This document shows, in pieces, positions 1 to 6,607 of a stretch of 45,028 nt of DNA. The stretch spans positions 1-45,028 of the forward strand of contig CAMVDV010000025.1 of assembly GCA_947166305.1 (NCBI GenBank). The letters are read 5' to 3'. The stretch is from an uncultured Prevotellaceae bacterium. GTDB taxonomy: Bacteria > Bacteroidota > Bacteroidia > Bacteroidales > Bacteroidaceae. Position 1 is the stretch's first letter. The number at the start of each line of letters is the position of its first letter. A model generated the notes under the pieces. It saw only the letters and a program-made list of their open reading frames with translations, was not told the origin of the DNA and searched no databases. The position numbers and the translations under genes were made by a program.

Positions 1-86
1 TTTTCGCTAATCACCAAATTTATAGACAATTATATTTCATCGAACTCACGTTAATTACTAATAAGAGACAAGGTATAAAGATTGCT

Positions 87-368
87 ATGAAAAAGTTTTT
101 CTATCTCGCAGCACTCGTGTGTGGAATGGCAATGACAAGTTGCACAAGTGTAGTTCCTTTGGCAGCCACGTCCAACAATGTTGGTTCAAAGTGTGGCACG
201 GCAACTGAGACTCGTATCCTTGGCATCTTCCCCTTCAAGGGCGACCACGGAATCGAAGCGGCTGCTAAGAATGGTGGAATCAAGAAGATTTCTCACGTTG
301 ACGTTGAGCACTTTAATGTTCTGGGCTACATTTACACTAAGACGACAACAAGGGTTTACGGCGAATAA
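87..368 (+). CDS. TRL-like family lipoprotein
   Basis: A 93-residue exported protein. Residues 1-18 form a signal peptide ending in a lipobox (AMTSC), so Cys19 is the likely lipidated residue. The mature part (VGSKCGTATETRILGIFPF, then GIEAAAKNGGIKKISHVD and FNVLGYIYTKTTTRVYG) matches the pattern of the TRL family of small bacterial lipoproteins, whose function is unknown. The start is the first ATG and lies directly before the signal peptide. A hairpin about 35 bp after the stop suggests a single-gene unit. I saw no clear TAnnTTTG box in the 86 bases available upstream. The family assignment is from recall of the pattern. Confidence 0.8.
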   Translation: MKKFFYLAALVCGMAMTSCTSVVPLAATSNNVGSKCGTATETRILGIFPFKGDHGIEAAAKNGGIKKISHVDVEHFNVLGYIYTKTTTRVYGE

Positions 369-400
369 CAGGCCGTCTTTGTTGTAAGTTTATTTTGTGA

Positions 401-446
401 GTGGGATGGTTTTGCCGTGTGGCAGATGCCATCCCACCTTTTGTTT
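401..446 (+). terminator. Probable terminator after the TRL lipoprotein
   Basis: GTGGGATGG (401-409) pairs with CCATCCCAC (429-437), enclosing a smaller TTGCC/GGCA hairpin. A T-rich run (CTTTTGTTTC) follows. The stretch from about 447 to 632 holds no gene I can support; a CCTGCC-GA-GGCAGG mini-hairpin (615-628) sits just beyond the protease stop codon on the minus strand. Confidence 0.65.
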
Positions 447-632
447 CTGCAAGCCAGGCCTTCTTTTATATTGTTGTCCGATAGCGTCTTGGGATAAGGC
501 GATGCCTTGGTCCGACGAAAGTCACGACCGCAGACCGATGAAATGCGGGGAGGGGGAGCGGAAAGACATCTGTGACTTTCCCGCGCGGCAATAATTCTTC
601 CGTGGGCATCACTCCCTGCCGAGGCAGGACAT

Positions 633-1631
633 TCAGAATTGCTCCAGGTATCTGATTCGGCTTTCTGTGCTTGGGTGTGTGCTGAAGAGACGGCTCATCA
701 TGTTGGTGAACTCGCTCTTGAAGGCGACGGGCTTGACGATGAAGAGCTGTGCTACGTCCTCGCGGTCGACGCCTCCGAGACCTGGGTCGCCGCTTATCTT
801 GCGGAGGGCAGAAGCCAGTGCCAACGGATTGCCGCAAAGCTCTGCACCGCCTGCATCGGCCATGTACTCGCGCTTGCGGCTGATGGCAAAGCGTGTGAGC
901 AACGTGAAGAAGTAGCCCACGGCAGCCAGCGCGATGGCAACGAGAATGACTGCGATGACGCCGCCGCCTTGTTTGCCGTCGCGATTGGAGCGGCGGTTGC
1001 CGCCTCCATAGATGAAGGTGTTCCAGAGCATACGTACTGCCAGGCTCAATGCCGTGCTCATGATGCCCACGAAGATGATGCTCACGATGAGCAGACGCGT
1101 GTCGCGGTTGCGGATATGTGTCAGCTCGTGACCGATGACGCCTGCCAACTCATCGTCGTCGAGGCGGTCGCAGATGCCTGTCGTCACGGTGACGGTGTAG
1201 CTCTTCTCGTCGATGCCGCTGGCAAAGGCGTTGAGCTGAGGGTCGTCGATGACGTTAATCTTTGGCATCGGCATACCGCAGGTCATGGTCAGGTTCTCCA
1301 CGATGTTATAGACGCGCGGGTTTTCCCTTCGCTCCAGCGGACGTGCTCCCGTGGCTTGCCTCACCATGCTTGCATTCGAGAAGTAGGAGATCATGAACCA
1401 AATGCCCACAATGCCTACCACCCAAGGCAAGGTCATGACGAACGCCTCATTCGTCTTCATGGCATCGAAGGCAAGGCTTGTGCCGCCGTAGCCGTCGTAG
1501 ACCTCCTGCATATTCACGAAGGCGAGGAAAGCATAGACGATGCCAAGGATGATGCACGGGAAGAGGATGAGCAGCAACAGGCTCTTCATGTTGTTCTGAA
1601 CCTGCTGCGTGTGGATGCCAACGTATTGCAT
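633..1631 (-). CDS. HtpX-like M48 family membrane metalloprotease
   Basis: A 332-residue zinc metallopeptidase. The HELTH signature is at residues 168-172, and the downstream REYMADAGG segment supplies the third zinc ligand (Glu). Hydrophobic helices are at about 17-39, 67-84, 182-203 and 225-245, so it is an inner-membrane protein with a cytoplasmic catalytic site, as in HtpX. The C-terminus STHPSTESRIRYL is typical of the family. The start at 1631 is preferred because an N-terminus of the type MxYVGIxTQ is common in LemA-linked M48 proteins; Met15 is an alternative. It lies 90 bp behind lemA on the same strand, and LemA/M48 pairing is widespread. The likely role is membrane protein quality control. 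The spacer before the start consists of repeated CATAACCT-like words. Confidence 0.9.
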   Translation of the reverse strand: MQYVGIHTQQVQNNMKSLLLLILFPCIILGIVYAFLAFVNMQEVYDGYGGTSLAFDAMKTNEAFVMTLPWVVGIVGIWFMISYFSNASMVRQATGARPLERRENPRVYNIVENLTMTCGMPMPKINVIDDPQLNAFASGIDEKSYTVTVTTGICDRLDDDELAGVIGHELTHIRNRDTRLLIVSIIFVGIMSTALSLAVRMLWNTFIYGGGNRRSNRDGKQGGGVIAVILVAIALAAVGYFFTLLTRFAISRKREYMADAGGAELCGNPLALASALRKISGDPGLGGVDREDVAQLFIVKPVAFKSEFTNMMSRLFSTHPSTESRIRYLEQF

Positions 1632-1721
1632 TTTTAGGTTATGAGGTTATGAGGTTATAGGGTTATGAGGTGTCTTTGCCTTAGAACCTGAAAGCGAAGC
1701 GACCTCAAACCTGAGACCTTA

Positions 1722-2288
1722 CTAAAACTTAATCTCCGGAGCTTTGTCGAGTGTGGCGCGTTCTGCCTCGCCCACGTCGAAGAGCGGTTCTGCATGGAAA
1801 CCGAACATTCCGGCGAAGAGCACGGCAGGGAACTGTTGCACGCCGCTGTTGAGTTCCTTTGTGGCACTGTTGAAGTAGCGGCGTACGGCGGCCAGCTTGT
1901 TCTCGATGTCGCTGATTTCGGTCTGCAACTGGAGGAAGTTCTGATTGGCCTTCAGGTCGGGATAAGCCTCAGCCACGGCGCGAAGGTTCAGCATGGCATT
2001 GGTGAGTTCGTTTTCTGCCACGATTTTGTCGTTGATGGTCGAAGCGCTCATGGCAGCCGTGCGTGCGGCAGTCACTTTCTCGAACACCTCCTTCTCGTGC
2101 GTGGCATAGCCCTTCACGGTTGCCACAAGCTGCGGGATGAGGTCGTAGCGTTGCTTGAGCTGCACGTCGATGTTGGCGAAGGCGTTTGCACGATTGTTAC
2201 GAAGGGTCACGAGGTTGTTGTAGATGCCGATGACCCAGAAGATAAGCAGTACGACGACTACTATCAGGATGATTGTTGCTGTTCCCAT
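1722..2288 (-). CDS. lemA: LemA family protein
   Basis: A 188-residue protein with one N-terminal membrane helix (residues 4-24), followed by the LemA signature: a YNNLVTLRNN segment, the IDVQLKQRYDLIPQLVATVK stretch and a long helical region (EKVTAARTAA to LQTEISDIENKLAAVRRYFN). It ends with the family's FPAVLFAGMFGFHAEPLF motif. It is predicted to be membrane anchored with a helical bundle outside. The biochemical role of LemA is not settled; the adjacent M48 protease suggests a shared function. A TAnnTTTG promoter box is at 2527-2534, giving a leader of roughly 235 nt that contains a four-unit 22-bp repeat array. Confidence 0.93.
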   Translation of the reverse strand: MGTATIILIVVVVLLIFWVIGIYNNLVTLRNNRANAFANIDVQLKQRYDLIPQLVATVKGYATHEKEVFEKVTAARTAAMSASTINDKIVAENELTNAMLNLRAVAEAYPDLKANQNFLQLQTEISDIENKLAAVRRYFNSATKELNSGVQQFPAVLFAGMFGFHAEPLFDVGEAERATLDKAPEIKF

Positions 2289-2356
2289 AAGATTATTTAC
2301 TATTTGACAATTTACTATTTACTATTTATTTACGATTTTATTATTTGGCTATTTTA

Positions 2357-2383
2357 TTCCCCCTAAAGGGGGGTAGGGGGTCC
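2357..2383. repeat. Half copy of a GC-rich palindromic repeat (CCCCCTAAAGGGGG family)
   Basis: CCCCCTAAAGGGGGGTAGG followed by GGGTCC resembles one arm of the longer inverted repeat at 26444-26514. It lies in the lemA leader. Only one arm is present here. Confidence 0.7.
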
Positions 2384-2390
2384 TTTGCTG

Positions 2391-2478
2391 TTTATCCAGT
2401 AGTAATTCGTGATTTATCCAGTAGTAATTCGTGATTTATCCAGTAGTAATTCGTGATTTATCCAGTAGTAATTTGCGG
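2391..2478. repeat. 22-bp tandem array A (4 units)
   Basis: Four contiguous 22-bp units start at 2391, 2413, 2435 and 2457. The first three are identical (TTTATCCAGTAGTAATTCGT plus GA) and the fourth differs at its last positions. A further partial TTTACTAATT unit follows. The array lies between the lemA promoter and the lemA start, so it should be transcribed as part of the lemA leader. See the findings for the shared architecture. Confidence 0.95.
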
Positions 2479-2526
2479 TTTACTAATTAACTTTTTGTTT
2501 CTTCTGCCTTTTAAGCATTTCAACGA

Positions 2527-2534
2527 CAAAGGTA
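2527..2534 (-). promoter_or_regulatory. -7 box for lemA
   Basis: CAAAGGTA on the plus strand reads TACCTTTG on the minus strand and matches the Bacteroidetes consensus TAnnTTTG. The context TTTTTCGTACCTTTG is the same as at the DUF4954 and queD promoters. Upstream of the box are GTTAAGA-type word repeats (about 2540-2571). Confidence 0.65.
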
Positions 2535-2639
2535 CGAAAAAGTTAAGAGTTAAGAGCTAAGAGTTAAGAGTTTTTTTCGTTTTTGCGTCTTTTTTACATC
2601 TTTTAGCACATATACATTAAATAAATAAAGAAAAAGATG

Positions 2640-2647
2640 TATATTTG
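2640..2647 (+). promoter_or_regulatory. -7 box for rpoD
   Basis: TATATTTG matches TAnnTTTG, 33 bp before the rpoD start codon. No good -33 TTTG was found at the usual spacing. Confidence 0.6.
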
Positions 2648-2680
2648 CGGGCTAAAATACAGAATAGCTAACAGAGTTAT

Positions 2681-3544
2681 ATGAGACAGCTTAAAATTAC
2701 AAAGAGCATTACCAGTCGCGACAGTGCATCACTCGACAAGTATCTTCAGGAAATTGGTCGTGAGCAACTTCTGCCCGTGGAGGAGGAAGTGGAGCTTTCG
2801 CAGAGGATACGCAAGGGCGACCGTCGTGCGCTCGACAAGCTGGTGAGGGCCAACCTTCGCTTCGTCGTCAGTGTTGCCAAGCAGTATCAGAACCAAGGGC
2901 TCTCCTTGCCCGACCTCATCAACGAGGGCAACGTCGGTCTGATAAAGGCAGCCGAGAAGTTCGACGAAACCAGGGGCTTCAAGTTCATCTCCTATGCTGT
3001 TTGGTGGATTCGTCAGACCATTCTCCAGGCACTCGCAGAGCAGAGCCGCATCGTGCGCCTTCCGCTCAATCAGGTCAGTGCAGTAAACAAGATCACGAAG
3101 GCCATGACGAAGTTCGAACAGGAGTATGAACGCAAGCCAAGTGCCGATGAGTTGGCGGAACTTGTCAACGAGCTGCCGGAGAAGATCAGCGACTCGCTGA
3201 GGGCCAGCGGCCGTCATGTCAGCGTCGATGCACCCTTCATCGAGGGTGAGGAAAACAGCCTGCTCGACGTGATGACCAATCCTGATTCGCCCATGGCCGA
3301 CAAAGGTCTGGTCAGCGAAAGCCTCTCCACGGAGATTGACCGTGCGCTTGGCGTGCTCAACGAACGCGAGAAGCAGATTATCGAGCGCAGCTTTGGCATC
3401 AACAACCAGCCGGAGATGACGCTCGAGGAAATCGGCGAGACGTTCGGCCTGACGCGCGAACGTGTCCGCCAAATCCGCGAGAAAGCCATCCGCAAGCTTC
3501 GGGCCGGCAGCCGCAACAGCCTGTTGCGCTCCTATCTGGGCTGA
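2681..3544 (+). CDS. rpoD: Primary sigma-70 factor (Bacteroidetes type)
   Basis: A 287-residue housekeeping sigma factor that directs RNA polymerase to promoters. Region 1.2 is at about 18-50 ([20 protein letters not shown]). Region 2 follows, with [20 protein letters not shown] (core binding) and the [15 protein letters not shown] stretch (-10 recognition and melting). Region 3 is at about 135-210 and region 4 at the end, with the helix-turn-helix [20 protein letters not shown]. Region 1.1 is absent, as is usual for primary sigma factors of this phylum, which recognise TTTG/TAnnTTTG promoters. Many such boxes occur in this window. It is monocistronic, with a box 33 bp upstream and a strong terminator 26 bp after the stop. 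Confidence 0.96.
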   Translation: MRQLKITKSITSRDSASLDKYLQEIGREQLLPVEEEVELSQRIRKGDRRALDKLVRANLRFVVSVAKQYQNQGLSLPDLINEGNVGLIKAAEKFDETRGFKFISYAVWWIRQTILQALAEQSRIVRLPLNQVSAVNKITKAMTKFEQEYERKPSADELAELVNELPEKISDSLRASGRHVSVDAPFIEGEENSLLDVMTNPDSPMADKGLVSESLSTEIDRALGVLNEREKQIIERSFGINNQPEMTLEEIGETFGLTRERVRQIREKAIRKLRAGSRNSLLRSYLG

Positions 3545-3570
3545 TTAAATCTTATTGGTAAAAAAGTTAA

Positions 3571-3597
3571 AGAGAGGCGCCCCACGGGCGCCTCTCT
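3571..3597 (+). terminator. rpoD intrinsic terminator
   Basis: AGAGAGGCGCCC (3571-3582) pairs perfectly with GGGCGCCTCTCT (3586-3597) around a 3-nt loop. A T/C-rich tail follows. Confidence 0.9.
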
Positions 3598-3611
3598 TCT
3601 TTTCTTCTTCT

Positions 3612-4001
3612 TCACCCACCATTCCCCTCGTAGTACCTCCGAGTGGATGTCTGAGTGCCGGATTCAATAAACCAATCGTCAGTATTTTCATCTGTCCACC
3701 CGACTATTGACGTAAGTCTGTTTCCTCCTATACTTAGTTTAGTCCAGTGTCCGGCGAGTGGAGATACATCAAGAAATGCCAGCTTGTTGTTTTCGCAATA
3801 CAGTTCGTGCAGCTTTGTGTTGTTGTCAACAGACAGGTTCAACAACTTGTTCTTTCTGCAGTCTAATTTTTGCAGTTCCGTGTTCTTTGAGACATCCAAT
3901 GAAGTAAGGTTGTTATCACAACAATGAAGTTCCTTCAAATTGGGCAGCGTAGAGACATCCAGGCTTGTTAGATTGTCGTTTTCGCACCATAAGTTTTCAC
4001 T
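3612..4001 (-). pseudogene. 5'-truncated leucine-rich-repeat protein remnant
   Basis: The minus strand is open from a TAA at 4002-4004 to a TGA at 3612-3614, about 129 codons. The translation is regular LRR from its first residues (NLWCENDNLTSLDVSTLPNL, then NNLTSLDVSKNTELQKLDC, and so on): four units of about 21 residues, each with the L-x-C-x-x-N-x-L-x-x-LDVS pattern. There is no ATG at a sensible start and no signal peptide; the only start-like codon is a TTG at 3938, inside the second repeat. Intact relatives are secreted surface proteins. The most likely reading is the 3' end of a decayed gene. Nothing recognisable was found between 4005 and 4151. Confidence 0.7.
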
Positions 4002-4151
4002 TTACTCTTGGTTGCTTCTTTAATTTTGGCGAATTTCTGAAAGCAGGAAGTTAAGTTGGACGCTTCTTTGTCTTACTATGTTTCTACTTCCTTATTTCAT
4101 CTTATTTCATGGAATGACTTGTTAAAAGTAAAGGTATGTATTTCTTAATTG

Positions 4152-4433
4152 CTATTTATCTTCGTAGTGCCCGTATGCTGTGAGGACGAGCACCACAACC
4201 TCCGTGTCGTGAATCTCATAGACGAGGCGGTGCTTCTTGGTGATGCGGCGACTCCACTGTTCGTTGCGTTCGCCTGTCAATGGCTCGGGATGGCCAGTGC
4301 CAGTGCGGGGATGTTCGCGCAATTCCTCTATTAGTGCCTGAACTTTCAAGAAGGCCTTCGGCTCATGCTTAGACAACGCAATCAAGTCACGTGCAGCTTC
4401 TTTCTTGAATTCAACATTATAAGTCATTGCCAA
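4152..4433 (-). CDS. YoeB/Txe-type toxin of a type II toxin-antitoxin pair
   Basis: A 93-residue RelE-superfamily toxin. The diagnostic segments are GTGHPEPLTGERNEQWSRRI, then TKKHRLVYEI, and a terminal YGHYEDK close to the RYHY end of YoeB. In that family the conserved Glu, Arg, His and C-terminal His/Tyr cut mRNA in the ribosomal A site. The reading frame overlaps the upstream antitoxin by 17 bp, which implies translational coupling. The active-site residues appear intact, so the toxin is probably functional. Confidence 0.88.
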   Translation of the reverse strand: MAMTYNVEFKKEAARDLIALSKHEPKAFLKVQALIEELREHPRTGTGHPEPLTGERNEQWSRRITKKHRLVYEIHDTEVVVLVLTAYGHYEDK

Positions 4434-4662
4434 TCCTTCTTAAGAATGTTGTCAAGTCTTCATCCGGTAGTATTCTATAGGTTGGGCCCTTTTTTGCTTC
4501 GTCCACCCGACGGAAGAACTCCTCCTTTGTCATCAGTGTGGGGTCTTCTTTCTTGGCGGCCAGACGCTTCACGTACTTCAGGAGTTTAGTCATCAAAGTC
4601 TCGTCGTCGGCTATTTCCCCCATTGCGCGGAAGAGTTCGGCATTCAGTTGTAGAGTTGTCAT
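4417..4662 (-). CDS. Antitoxin partner of the YoeB-type toxin
   Basis: An 81-residue protein immediately upstream of, and overlapping, the toxin. It begins MTTLQLNAELFRAMGEIADD and ends with an acidic segment (TYRILPDEDLTTFLRRIGND). It does not look like the usual YefM/Phd fold. Its antitoxin role is inferred from gene order, overlap and size. The N-terminal half (to about residue 40) is helical and probably handles dimerisation and DNA binding; the C-terminal half would wrap the toxin. A TAnnTTTG box is at 4700-4707. The pair is likely autoregulated, but I could not identify a convincing operator. Confidence 0.78.
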   Translation of the reverse strand: MTTLQLNAELFRAMGEIADDETLMTKLLKYVKRLAAKKEDPTLMTKEEFFRRVDEAKKGPTYRILPDEDLTTFLRRIGNDL

Positions 4663-4699
4663 ATTCCTTATAATAAATATATGTATAGCATTCCGTCTG

Positions 4700-4707
4700 C
4701 AAATATA
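4700..4707 (-). promoter_or_regulatory. -7 box for the toxin-antitoxin operon
   Basis: The minus strand reads TATATTTG, about 38 bp before the antitoxin ATG, in an A/T-rich context. Confidence 0.55.
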
Positions 4708-4762
4708 TAAAATATAAATGAAGAATGTATGAACATGATAGAAAAAAAATATCTATTTTGCA

Positions 4763-4850
4763 AACCACCCACGTTGACTTGCCAAACTTAACGTGTCGTG
4801 TTTGCAAACTTAACGTGTTTAGTTGGGCAACTAAACACGTTAAGTTTTGA
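4763..4850. repeat. 22-bp tandem array D (4 units)
   Basis: Four 22-bp units start at 4763, 4785, 4807 and 4829, and all begin with AAC. The third and fourth are inverse complements: 4807-4825 (AACTTAACGTGTTTAGTTG) pairs perfectly with 4828-4846 over 19 bp around 2 nt. The array lies just past the gltX stop and upstream of the toxin-antitoxin promoter, so it could end gltX transcription as well. Confidence 0.93.
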
Positions 4851-4857
4851 AACAGCT

Positions 4858-6423
4858 TCAGCCGAGGGTCTCGATGGCAAACTTCATGCGGCGGAGCGTC
4901 TCGTCCTTGCCAAGGAAAGCAGAGAGCTCGTACATGTCGGGACCTTGCCCTTCGCCAACGAGGCAGATGCGCCACGCGTTCCAGGGCTTGATGCCTGTCT
5001 CGGCTGCCCATGCGTCCATGACGGCCTTCTGCCCTTCGACCGTAAAGTCGTCCACCGTGGCGAGCACGTCGGCCAGAGCGCGCATCTCCTGTGCCGTGCC
5101 CTCTTTCCAGTTCTTGCGGATGAACTTGTCTTCAGGGTCAAATTCAGTGGGAGCGACGAAGAAGAAACGTGTCAGAGGCCAGAGGTCGCTTACGAAGCTG
5201 ATGTTGCGCTTGTGCTTCTGTCCCTGGCCGTCGGTGTATTCGATGACCTTCAGCTTCATCATACGGACCACTTCTGCTTCCTTTTTGGGTGTCGAAACGA
5301 TGCCTTGCTCGCGGAGCACCTTGTCGAAGGAGGGCACCCAAGCCTCGTCGGGCTGACGGAGGAGATATTGATGATTGAACCAAGCCGCCTTGATGTAGTC
5401 GAACTTTGCGCCGTTCTTGGAGCACTTGCTCAAATCAAAGAGACGGACCATCTCGTCGAGAGACATCACCTCCTGGTCGTTTCCGGGGTTCCAACCAAGC
5501 AAAGCGAGGAAGTTGACGACAGCTTCGGGCAGATAGCCTTTCTCGCGATAGCCGCTGCTTACTTCTCCGCTCTTCGGGTCGTGCCATTCGAGCGGGAAGA
5601 CAGGGAAGCCGAGTTTGTCGCCGTCGCGCTTGCTGAGCTTGCCGTTGCCCACAGGCTTGAGCAGAAGCGGCAAGTGAGCAAAGCGAGGCATAGTGTCGGC
5701 CCAACCGAAGGCTTCGTAGAGAAGGACATGGAGCGGCGCGCTTGGCAGCCACTCTTCACCGCGGATGACGTGCGTCACCTCCATCAGATGGTCGTCCACA
5801 ATGTTGGCAAGATGATAGGTGGGAAGCTGGTCGGCACTCTTGTAGAGCACTTTGTCGTCGAGGATGCTCGAGTTGATGCGCACTTCGCCGCGAATGATGT
5901 CGTCCACCACGACGTCCCTTCCGGGCTCAATCAGGAAGCGAACCACATACTGCTGACCCTCTGCGATGAGCCTGTCCACCTCTTCCTTCGGCAACGTAAG
6001 CGAGTTGCGCATCTGGAGGCGAGTGCTTGCGTCGTACTGGAAATTCTCAGTCTCGGCACGTTTTGCGTCGAGCTCTTCGGGCGTATCGAAGGCGATGTAG
6101 GCCTTGCCGTCGTCGAGAAGTTGCTGAACATACTTCTTATAGATGTCCCTGCGTTCGCTCTGTCGGTAGGGTCCATGACTTCCGCCGAAGCTCACGCCCT
6201 CGTCGAACTGGATGCCCAGCCACTTGAACGACTCGATGATGTACTCTTCCGCTCCCGGCACGAAGCGCGTGGAGTCGGTGTCTTCAATGCGGAAGATGAG
6301 TTCGCCGCCATGCTGACGGGCAAAGAGGTAGTTGTATAATGCTGTACGGACACCGCCGATGTGCAGCGGTCCGGTAGGGCTGGGAGCAAAGCGCACCCTT
6401 ACTTTTTTCAATTCGTAATTCAT
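4858..6423 (-). CDS. gltX: Glutamate--tRNA ligase
   Basis: A class I aminoacyl-tRNA synthetase that charges tRNA-Glu. The N-terminus [20 protein letters not shown] carries the HIGH-type motif (HIGG). The KMSKS-type motif is the KLSKRDGDK segment in the middle of the protein, and the C-terminal anticodon-binding region follows. The frame is open back to 6456, but the conserved part starts at KKVRVRF. I chose the ATG at 6423 ([10 protein letters not shown]); a TTG at 6411 is also possible. The start lies within degenerate AATTATGAATT words, so the first residues are repeat-derived. A TACTTTTG box is at 6454-6461. Length (about 521 residues) is normal. Confidence 0.94.
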   Translation of the reverse strand: MNYELKKVRVRFAPSPTGPLHIGGVRTALYNYLFARQHGGELIFRIEDTDSTRFVPGAEEYIIESFKWLGIQFDEGVSFGGSHGPYRQSERRDIYKKYVQQLLDDGKAYIAFDTPEELDAKRAETENFQYDASTRLQMRNSLTLPKEEVDRLIAEGQQYVVRFLIEPGRDVVVDDIIRGEVRINSSILDDKVLYKSADQLPTYHLANIVDDHLMEVTHVIRGEEWLPSAPLHVLLYEAFGWADTMPRFAHLPLLLKPVGNGKLSKRDGDKLGFPVFPLEWHDPKSGEVSSGYREKGYLPEAVVNFLALLGWNPGNDQEVMSLDEMVRLFDLSKCSKNGAKFDYIKAAWFNHQYLLRQPDEAWVPSFDKVLREQGIVSTPKKEAEVVRMMKLKVIEYTDGQGQKHKRNISFVSDLWPLTRFFFVAPTEFDPEDKFIRKNWKEGTAQEMRALADVLATVDDFTVEGQKAVMDAWAAETGIKPWNAWRICLVGEGQGPDMYELSAFLGKDETLRRMKFAIETLG

Positions 6424-6453
6424 AATTCGCAATTCATAATTGAATAATTTGTG

Positions 6454-6461
6454 CAAAAGTA
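6454..6461 (-). promoter_or_regulatory. -7 box for gltX
   Basis: The minus strand reads TACTTTTG (TAnnTTTG), about 31 bp before the chosen gltX start. Confidence 0.55.
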
Positions 6462-6505
6462 CAAAAAAGTTTTGGATTAGAGGTTAGGAATTAGGGATTA
6501 TTTCG

Positions 6506-6513
6506 TATCTTTG
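6506..6513 (+). promoter_or_regulatory. -7 box for the 7TM-HD gene
   Basis: TATCTTTG within the context TTTCGTATCTTTGCG; 94 bp before the start codon. Confidence 0.65.
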
Positions 6514-6607
6514 CGAAGAAAAGCATTTCTGAATTATGAATTAAGAATGAAGAATATGCTGCCGCCTTAATTATGAATTATGAATTAAGAATTATGAATT
6601 AAAAGAA

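Larger units (their letters stand above)
6409..6605. repeat. AATTATG-type word repeats in the gltX/pgpH divergent region
   Basis: Degenerate copies of AATTATGAATT (with AATTAAG, AATTACG and AATTGCG variants) occur at 6409-6445 in one orientation and at 6530-6546 and 6568-6601 in the other, directly before both start codons. The two blocks are largely reverse complements. They flank the two promoters. Confidence 0.75.

Noticed and set aside
4798..6339. Long plus-strand open frame opposite gltX
   Set aside because: Shadow of a GC-rich gene. gltX is recognisable on the other strand, and the antisense translation has no domain or start context.
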